A stretch of 13,750 nt of DNA from Phycisphaerales bacterium UBA1926. Its GTDB lineage: Bacteria; Planctomycetota; Phycisphaerae; Phycisphaerales; UBA1924. The position numbers and the translations under genes were made by a program. The notes below the pieces were generated by a model. The model was not told the DNA's origin. It searched no databases and saw nothing but the letters and a program-made list of their open reading frames with translations. Below are positions 9,111 to 13,750 of the stretch, piece after piece; the first letter of the stretch is position 1, and the number at the start of each line of letters is the position of its first letter. The DNA is taken from NCBI GenBank assembly GCA_002337215.1, contig DDFO01000022.1:550-14299 (forward strand), read 5' to 3'.

Positions 9111-9823
9111 CAGATCTCGCTGGGGTCGGGTTTCAGCGCCTCGGGGCAGTCGTCACCCGCGGGGATCCGCCCCACGAGCCTGGCGGTCTCGGTGATCGCC
9201 TCGGTGCACAGCGTGTCGGTCTTTGAACGGAAATAGCCGAAAGCGAGCAGGCAAGGGATCGCGAGCACCAGCCCGAGCAGGGTGTGGAAGAGCGCCTTGC
9301 TGATCCCCTCGCTCAATTCGGCAGGCCCGGCCTGGCCCCCGGTCTCGCCCAGGCTCGTGAACGCGAGGATCATGCCCCACACGGTCCCCGCGAGCCCGAC
9401 CAGCGGGCCCAGGTTCCCGATCAGGCTCAGCGGCTCGCACCGGCGGAACCACGACGCGGTCTCGGTGCTCGCCGCAAGCTCCGCGGCGTCGTCCATGACG
9501 TCGCGCCCCCGGCTCGCCTCGGCGACCGCCGCGCCCAGGACCGATCCGAGGTATCCCGATTGCGTGCGCGCGAACTCGCGGAGTTCTCCCCAGCGTTCCT
9601 GTCGCACGAGACGGCGCGCGCGCTCGGCTTGTTGGCTGGGCAGGATGTTCGTCCGGCGGATGTCGAGCGCGCAGCGCACGATCACGCCCGACGCGTACAT
9701 CGAGCCGACGACGAGCAGGACGGTGAAGACGTCGAACGACTGGGCGAACAGCCGCCAGAGGTCGCCCCCGGATTCCGCCTGGGCAAGCGCGCAGGGAAAC
9801 TGTGATAGTTCAGCGATGGGCAT
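9110..9823 (-). CDS. MotA/TolQ/ExbB proton channel family protein
   Basis: A 237-residue inner-membrane protein and first gene of the ExbB-ExbD-ExbD operon. TM1 is about 33-54 (FTVLLVVGSMYASGVIVR). A cytoplasmic region follows (about 55-130). TM2 is about 132-155 (LSLIGNLGPLVGLAGTVWGMILAF, with Thr147 in the conserved GLxGTVxGMI context). TM3 is about 178-198 (ALFHTLLGLVLAIPCLLAFGYF, with Thr181). These TM2/TM3 threonines line the proton path in the family. There is no long periplasmic N-terminal extension, unlike some planctomycete ExbB proteins. The start is ATG 9823. No Shine-Dalgarno site is visible; GATAAC (9837 to 9832) lies 8 nt upstream with TTGTCG further up, compatible with leaderless transcription. 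It diverges from the MFS-like gene across 87 bp. Confidence 0.95.
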   Translation of the reverse strand: MPIAELSQFPCALAQAESGGDLWRLFAQSFDVFTVLLVVGSMYASGVIVRCALDIRRTNILPSQQAERARRLVRQERWGELREFARTQSGYLGSVLGAAVAEASRGRDVMDDAAELAASTETASWFRRCEPLSLIGNLGPLVGLAGTVWGMILAFTSLGETGGQAGPAELSEGISKALFHTLLGLVLAIPCLLAFGYFRSKTDTLCTEAITETARLVGRIPAGDDCPEALKPDPSEI

Positions 9824-9831
9824 ACGAAACA

Positions 9832-9862
9832 GTTATCGGGGACGCTGTGCGCATCGCGACAA
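9832..9862 (-). promoter_or_regulatory. Candidate promoter of the ExbB/ExbD operon, leaderless spacing
   Basis: Read on the minus strand, TTGTCG (9862 to 9857), a 19-nt spacer, GATAAC (9837 to 9832), then 8 nt to the ATG at 9823. The -10 matches four of six consensus bases. The spacer is longer than ideal. No Shine-Dalgarno sequence fits in the remaining space. Confidence 0.35.
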
Positions 9863-9910
9863 TCTTCGGAGGGTGCCGGTTTCGCGGCTCGGGTGTGCGA
9901 ACGATCTTGA

Positions 9911-11347
9911 GTGACGCCGACGCCGGACAACTCGCATCAGGATCGCGAACCCTCCGAAGGCGCCCCGCCCGGCCCGTCGGCCCATCCGCCCCGGCGTGAG
10001 GCCCCCGCGTGGATGCGTGCCGAGAACCCGTTCGCCCTGTTTGTGCGCACCCTCGACTCGTTCCGCCCCGCTTCGATGCCCGCGATGTCCCGGCACAGCT
10101 ACCGGCAGGAGATCCTCGCCGGCCTGTTCCTGCCCTGGCTGGTCGGGCTCACCGAGGGCGGCGTGATCGGCGTGATCGTCAAGAAATACTTCGACGGGGT
10201 CGTCGACGGCACAAAGTTGAACTTCGCGGTCGCCACGCTCACCGCGGCCCCGGCCTTCGCGAACATCACGAGCTTCCTCTGGGCGAGGCTGACGCACGGG
10301 AAGCACAAGATCCGCAGCGTGAACCTGCTGCAGATCGGGGTGGCGATCCTGGTCGCGATGATGGCGCTCGCGCCTCGCTCGCCGAGCGGACTCGTCATGG
10401 TGCTGGTGTGCGCTGTGAGCGCGCGCATCTGCCTGGCGGGGGTCGTGACGCTGCGGGCGGTGGTGTGGCGGAACAACTACGCCAAGCCCGTCCGGGCCTA
10501 TCTGACCAGCCGGATCGTGACGGTGGTGACGATCGTGCTCGCCTCGGTCGGGGCGATCGTCGGGTTCGTGATGGACCGCGACCCCTCGCTGTTCCGTCTG
10601 ATGATGCCCGCGGGGGCGCTGGTGAGCTGCCTGGGGATCTGGTCGTGGAGCAAGATCCGCCTGCGGGGGCACCGGCGTCTGCTGCGCGCCGAGGCCGCCA
10701 ACGAGGGCGACGACCGCCCCTCGTTCAACCCGCTGCGGATGCTGAACCTGCTGCTGACCGACAAAAGGTACGGCTTCTTCATGCTCTGCCAGTTCCTGAT
10801 CGGGGTGGGCAACCTGATGCTGATCCCGGTCATCGTCGTGGTGGTCAAAGAGGTCTTCGACCTCGACTACTTCCGCAGCATGCTGGTGACGCACGTCATC
10901 CCGATCCTCACGATGCCCCTGATCGTGACGCAGTGGGCCAAGCTGCTCGACCGCTGGCACATCGCGACCTACCGCGCCCTGCACTCCTGGCTGTTCGCGA
11001 TCATGGCGGTGCTGATCTTCGTGAGCGTGCGCACGGAGGCGGTCTGGATTCTCTACGCCGCGGTCGTCGTGCGGGGTGTCGCCTTCGCGGGGGGGGCGCT
11101 CGCCTGGAACCTGGGGCACAACGACTTCGCACGCGACGACAACGCGGCCCAGTACATGGCGGTGCACGTGACGCTGACCGGCATCCGGGGCCTCGCGGCG
11201 TCTTTCGTGGGCATCGCGGTCTACGAGTGGTTCGAGAGGGTGCGTCCCGGCGCGGGGGCGTGGGTGTTCCTCATCGGCGCGGCCGTGGTCGCGGTGGGGG
11301 CGGTGGGATTTTTTATGCTCCACCGCGCCATTGCCCGCGAGCGGTGA
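9911..11347 (+). CDS. MFS-like multi-pass transporter
   Basis: A 478-residue inner-membrane protein resembling major facilitator superfamily members found in planctomycetes. A Pro/Glu-rich, probably disordered N-terminus (1-34) precedes about 10-12 hydrophobic segments. These include LAGLFLPWLVGLTEGGVIGVIV (69-90), VAILVAMMAL (144-153), VTIVLASVGAIVGFVM (206-221), MLCQFLIGVGNLMLIPVIVVVV (291-312), LFAIMAVLIFVSV (361-373) and WVFLIGAAVVAVGAVGFFML (451-470). A charged cytoplasmic loop (about 247-290) divides the two halves. The motif LAWNLGHNDFA ... YMAVHVTLTGIRG (397-427) is the best family signature. Substrate is unknown. The start is given as GTG 9911, the first start in the frame; ATG at residue 35 (10013), just before ENPFALF, is a serious alternative. 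No clear ribosome site precedes either. Confidence 0.85.
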   Translation: MTPTPDNSHQDREPSEGAPPGPSAHPPRREAPAWMRAENPFALFVRTLDSFRPASMPAMSRHSYRQEILAGLFLPWLVGLTEGGVIGVIVKKYFDGVVDGTKLNFAVATLTAAPAFANITSFLWARLTHGKHKIRSVNLLQIGVAILVAMMALAPRSPSGLVMVLVCAVSARICLAGVVTLRAVVWRNNYAKPVRAYLTSRIVTVVTIVLASVGAIVGFVMDRDPSLFRLMMPAGALVSCLGIWSWSKIRLRGHRRLLRAEAANEGDDRPSFNPLRMLNLLLTDKRYGFFMLCQFLIGVGNLMLIPVIVVVVKEVFDLDYFRSMLVTHVIPILTMPLIVTQWAKLLDRWHIATYRALHSWLFAIMAVLIFVSVRTEAVWILYAAVVVRGVAFAGGALAWNLGHNDFARDDNAAQYMAVHVTLTGIRGLAASFVGIAVYEWFERVRPGAGAWVFLIGAAVVAVGAVGFFMLHRAIARER

Positions 11348-11390
11348 CTCTCTATGGTCGGATGGGAACAGTTTCATCCCGATCGGAAGG
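11331..11390 (+). promoter_or_regulatory. Candidate promoter and Shine-Dalgarno of the dockerin-tailed protein
   Basis: TTGCCC (11331-11336), a 16-nt spacer and TATGGT (11353-11358) give a plausible promoter that begins inside the last codons of the transporter gene. GGAAGG (11385-11390) lies 7 nt before ATG 11398. This implies independent transcription despite the 50-nt gap from the upstream stop. Confidence 0.4.
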
Positions 11391-11397
11391 CAACACA

Positions 11398-12078
11398 ATG
11401 ACCACGCAACGATTCTCGATGGCGTTCGGGCTGGCGGTTCTCACGCAGGCGGCGGCGGCGGGGCTCGACACCCCCTCCGCGACATTCACCGTCGAGGGCA
11501 ACGTCGATGGGACTCCGGCGAGCATGGTGATGGAGTTCCCGGATGTGACGAACCCGTCGCCTAACCCGCGAGTCATCGAGGTGCTGGGCGGGACATGGAC
11601 CTTCGCCATGCTCGGCTACGAGGCATCGGGCGGTCCGGTGGGGCTCTACATCCAGGACAACAACCCCGCATCGGCGGATTATCTGGGGTTTGCCGGGGAC
11701 GGGGTCAACTTTATCTACGCGTTCATCCCGATGGAGCCCGGGTTCTATGGGGGAGCCGGCACGACGTTCCCCGACGGGGAATACGACCTGGTGACCCAGT
11801 TCGGGATCGGGCCCTTCGTCGTGCATGTCGACGGCGGCGACCAGTTCGAGATGGAGATCCAGAGGGTGTTCGTCGACTACCGCGCGGCGGGCGAGCCGCA
11901 GGCGTGCAACGACGCCGATCTCGCCGAACCTTTCGGCGTGTTGGACCTCACCGATATCGTCGGGTTCGTTTCCGCGTTCTCGGCCCAGTCCCCCGCGGCC
12001 GACTTCGACGGCGACGGCGTCTTCGACCTCGACGACATCGTGGGATTTGTCACGCTGTTCTCGGGCGGGTGCCCCTGA
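11398..12078 (+). CDS. Secreted protein with C-terminal GC-type dockerin-like tail
   Basis: A 226-residue exported protein. A signal peptide is likely: Arg5, a hydrophobic core MAFGLAVLTQAAAAG, and cleavage near the AAA|G at 21/22. The mature domain (about 23-165) is beta-rich, acidic and unrecognised, with no cysteine. The tail (about 168-226) is a tandem repeat. The first unit is CNDADLAEPFGVLDLTDIVGFVSAF, with a degenerate calcium loop. The second is ADFDGDGVFDLDDIVGFVTLF, with calcium-ligand positions D202, D204, D206, D210 and D213. It ends in GGCP. Cys170 and Cys225 bracket the pair. Such tails occur on many Phycisphaerales exported proteins and are thought to serve in surface sorting or anchoring; no cognate cohesin is visible here. 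The start is ATG 11398, with its own Shine-Dalgarno site and promoter candidate. Confidence 0.9.
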   Translation: MTTQRFSMAFGLAVLTQAAAAGLDTPSATFTVEGNVDGTPASMVMEFPDVTNPSPNPRVIEVLGGTWTFAMLGYEASGGPVGLYIQDNNPASADYLGFAGDGVNFIYAFIPMEPGFYGGAGTTFPDGEYDLVTQFGIGPFVVHVDGGDQFEMEIQRVFVDYRAAGEPQACNDADLAEPFGVLDLTDIVGFVSAFSAQSPAADFDGDGVFDLDDIVGFVTLFSGGCP

Positions 12079-12084
12079 GCCTGC

Positions 12085-12116
12085 ACGGTCGGGCGTCGCG
12101 GGACGGGCGGAACCGT
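12085..12116. terminator. Possible bidirectional terminator structure between convergent genes
   Basis: The 37-nt gap between the dockerin gene stop (12078) and the pheA stop (12116) holds outer arms ACGGT (12085-12089) and ACCGT (12112-12116). An inner CGTC (12094-12097) and GACG (12102-12105) pair has a GCGG loop. The stems are short and no T-run is present. Position is the main support. Confidence 0.3.
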
Positions 12117-13366
12117 CACAGGATCCGCTCACTCCGCGGATAGCTCCCCAGCACGCTCATGTCCTTGCAGTGGGCCTTGACGCGGGCCAGCGCGGTGCGC
12201 ATGCCGTCGTCTTCGATGTGCCCCTGCGCGTCGGCGAAGAAGGTGTAGGTCCAGTTTTCCTGCCCGCTCGGGCGCTTGTCGAGGTGGCTGAGGTTGATCC
12301 CCGCGCTCTGGAACACGCCGAGCACCTCGACGAGGGCGCCGGGGCGGTCCTCGGTGGTGAACATCACGCTGGTCTTGTCGTCGCCCGTCCGGCGGGCCTG
12401 CTCTTTGCTCAAGATCAGGAACCGCGTGATGTTGTTGGGGTTGTCCTCGATGCGCGGGAAGAGAGTCTTGAGGCCGTACATCTCGCCGGCGAGGGTCGTG
12501 CCGATCGCCGCGGTGGTCTGGTCGTGCCCGATCTCCACGGCCTTCTGGTTCTCGTCCTGAGCGATCTGGGCCGCCCGGCTGCTGCTCGCCGCGGGGATGA
12601 GATCCGCTTTGGGCAACTGCTGGCTGAGCCAGCCCCGGCACTGGGCGAAGACCTCGGGCTTGGAATAGACCCGGCGGATCTCGGCGGGCGGGCAGTTGGC
12701 GAGCAGCGCGTGGTGGATCGCGATCTGCACCTCCGCGTAGATCGACAGATCGCCGGCGGCGCCGGTGAACGCGTCCATCGCCTCGGCGATCCCGCCCCCG
12801 GTCGAGTTCTCGATCGGGACGAGCCCGTAGTTGACGTGCCCCCGGCGGACCTCGGTGAAGACGCCCCCGATCTCGTGCAGGTCGTCGTACTCAACAGACG
12901 ACCCGAACTGCTTGACCGCGGCGACGTGCGACTGCGAGCCCGGAGGGCCCAGATAGCCGATACGCAGGGGCTGTTCCAGTGCGAACGAGCCGGACATCAT
13001 CTCGCGGTAGATGCCCTCGATGGCGCGGTCGGGCAGCGGACCTTTGTTCGCCGACAGGGCCTTGGCGAGCACCTCACGCTCGCGGTGGGGGGCGTAGATG
13101 GGCGTGCCCGATCCCCGCTTGAGCCTGCCGATCTCGACGACGGCCCCCGCGCGCTCGTTGAGCAGCGCGACGAGTTTGATGTCGAGGCGGTCGATCTTCT
13201 TGCGCAGCGCGTTGAGCTCGGCCGAGGCGTCTTTGGTTTCTTTTCGAGTGCCCGCCTGAGCCGCCTGTTTCTGGGGGGTCTTCGAGGCGGGCTTTGTGGC
13301 AGCCTTCCCGGCTCTCTTTGTTGCGGAGGCGTTCTTGCTCGTCTTTTTCGCGGGTTTCTTTGCCAT
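12116..13366 (-). CDS. pheA: Bifunctional chorismate mutase / prephenate dehydratase (P-protein) with H1-like N-terminal tail
   Basis: Converts chorismate to prephenate and then phenylpyruvate for phenylalanine synthesis. The protein has 416 residues. A tail of about 45 residues rich in Lys, Ala, Thr and Pro (MAKKPAKKTSKNASATKRAG...) is followed by an AroQ-type mutase domain (about 48-128: LRKKIDRLDIKLVALLNERA, IYAPHREREVLAKALS). The dehydratase domain (about 134-320) has GYLGPPGSQSHVAA (137-150), VPIENSTGG (183-191) and the catalytic TRF (314-316). The C-terminal ACT domain (about 332-405) has the GAL motif (343-345), but DKRP (363-366) replaces the usual ESRP. The start is ATG 13366. No ATG, GTG or TTG follows in frame before the mutase domain, so the tail is translated. 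A candidate -10, GATAAA (13425 to 13420), lies upstream beside a CGCCG/CGGCG inverted repeat. Confidence 0.96.
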   Translation of the reverse strand: MAKKPAKKTSKNASATKRAGKAATKPASKTPQKQAAQAGTRKETKDASAELNALRKKIDRLDIKLVALLNERAGAVVEIGRLKRGSGTPIYAPHREREVLAKALSANKGPLPDRAIEGIYREMMSGSFALEQPLRIGYLGPPGSQSHVAAVKQFGSSVEYDDLHEIGGVFTEVRRGHVNYGLVPIENSTGGGIAEAMDAFTGAAGDLSIYAEVQIAIHHALLANCPPAEIRRVYSKPEVFAQCRGWLSQQLPKADLIPAASSSRAAQIAQDENQKAVEIGHDQTTAAIGTTLAGEMYGLKTLFPRIEDNPNNITRFLILSKEQARRTGDDKTSVMFTTEDRPGALVEVLGVFQSAGINLSHLDKRPSGQENWTYTFFADAQGHIEDDGMRTALARVKAHCKDMSVLGSYPRSERIL

Positions 13367-13419
13367 GGGAGGGGGGCTCTCGTCGGAGGCATGGGGGCGA
13401 TGCGGAGGCTGTGCTCGGG

Positions 13420-13436
13420 TTTATCGCCGAACGGCG
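13420..13436 (-). promoter_or_regulatory. Candidate pheA -10 with abutting palindrome
   Basis: The minus strand reads CGCCGTTCGGCG (13436 to 13425) and overlaps GATAAA (13425 to 13420) by one base. The hexamer matches four of six -10 positions. The 5-bp inverted repeat with a two-base centre is too tight for an RNA hairpin but would suit a dimeric repressor. There is no clear -35. The implied leader is about 45-50 nt, without a good Shine-Dalgarno site. Confidence 0.25.
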
Positions 13437-13571
13437 CGGGTCTGTCCACCCCCGAACCGTCGAAAACGGGGATTCCGATGCCGGCATGCCGAGAAAATCG
13501 CGGGTTCAGGATCCGAATCCCGATGATGAACGCGTGCGGATATGCCGACGCGGCTCCCGGAACCCTGATCC

Positions 13572-13750
13572 ATGCGCCCAGAGATAATGCTCAATCTCGT
13601 GCTTGCCCAAGCCGCCGAAGGCGCGGGCGATGAGTCCGTCAACGGGGCGATGAGCCGGGGCGTCGACGAGGTCTTCAGCCTTGTCGAGGCGTTGCCGGTC
13701 GAAGCGCACGCGGCGGCGGGGATCATGCTCATCGGCGGGCTCGCGCTCTG
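13572..13750 (+). CDS. N-terminal part of an unidentified, probably membrane protein (cut by window end)
   Basis: About 59 residues are visible from ATG 13572: MRPEIMLNLVLAQAAEGAGD, a polar stretch with SVNGAMSRGVDEVFSLVEALPVE, then the start of a hydrophobic segment AHAAAGIMLIGGLAL, where the window ends. The frame is open to the edge, codon choice is like the neighbours, and it reads away from pheA across 205 bp. The start is uncertain. ATG 13587 and GTG 13599 are in-frame alternatives, and GATAAT (13583-13588) inside the present start region looks like a -10 box, which would favour a later start. No family could be assigned. Confidence 0.55.
   Translation, partial: MRPEIMLNLVLAQAAEGAGDESVNGAMSRGVDEVFSLVEALPVEAHAAAGIMLIGGLAL

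Noticed and set aside
10009..11397. In-frame upstream extension of the dockerin protein, giving a 689-codon fusion frame
   Set aside because: The extension is a +2 shadow of the transporter gene. The dockerin gene has its own ATG, Shine-Dalgarno site and signal peptide at 11398.
9833..11398. 521-codon minus-strand open frame rich in His, Asp and Arg
   Set aside because: It is antisense to the transporter. Hydrophobic codons of membrane segments read as His/Asp/Gln-rich sequence on the other strand. No family resemblance.
13258..13366. The Lys/Ala-rich start of pheA as a separate histone-like gene fused by frameshift
   Set aside because: The frame is continuous from ATG 13366 through the mutase domain with no stop, so it is one protein rather than two broken genes.
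13478..13487. ATGCCGGCAT perfect 10-bp palindrome
   Set aside because: Too short to stand out in a GC-rich window and not positioned relative to a clear promoter.
11825..13633. 602-codon plus-strand open frame, longest plus-strand frame in the right part after the transporter shadow
   Set aside because: It spans the end of the dockerin gene in another frame and then runs antisense to pheA. The pheA domains are unambiguous.

Overview
The window looks like chromosomal DNA from a high-GC planctomycete, most likely class Phycisphaerae. The best taxonomic clue is the short secreted protein at 11398-12078. It ends in the two-repeat 'GC-type dockerin' tail (LDLTDIVGFV / DGDGVFDLDDIVGFV ... GCP) that is characteristic of Phycisphaerales exported proteins. 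This is inference from recalled family knowledge; no marker rRNA is present. Strong codon bias produces long antisense open frames opposite almost every real gene. These were discarded.

Layout: an ABC-F ATPase runs leftward off the left edge (1-1473, partial). A 317-bp spacer with a nested inverted repeat separates it from a rightward pair: an MDR-type dehydrogenase (1791-2840) overlapping by 13 nt a secreted NTF2-like protein (2828-3451). Two small rightward genes follow: a one-TM protein (3602-3841) and an SRPBCC protein (3928-4386). They converge on leftward ligA (4394-6706). ligA and folD (6747-7664) are divergent, 40 bp apart, with overlapping candidate -10 boxes. tatA (7884-8183) converges on a leftward ExbB-ExbD-ExbD operon (9823 to 8203) whose start and stop codons overlap. 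An MFS-like transporter (9911-11347) diverges from that operon and is followed by the dockerin-tailed protein (11398-12078). Convergent to it is pheA (12116-13366), a chorismate mutase/prephenate dehydratase with a histone-H1-like N-terminal tail. A further rightward gene is cut by the right edge.

Functionally this is mostly housekeeping: DNA ligation, one-carbon folate metabolism, phenylalanine synthesis, Tat export, and proton-motive-force-driven envelope energisation. Apart from the ExbB/ExbD operon and the dehydrogenase/NTF2-like pair, the genes appear to be independent units. I see no mobile element genes, CRISPR array, tRNA, rRNA or defence island.

The points most worth a second look are: (1) a FolD homologue in which the three usual catalytic residues are replaced by Gln, His and Glu; (2) a P-protein that must carry a Lys/Ala-rich H1-like tail, because no alternative start codon follows it; and (3) two apparent classes of translation start, one with a -10-like hexamer only 6-8 nt before ATG (leaderless) and one with strong Shine-Dalgarno sites. 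I found no convincing new multi-gene system.
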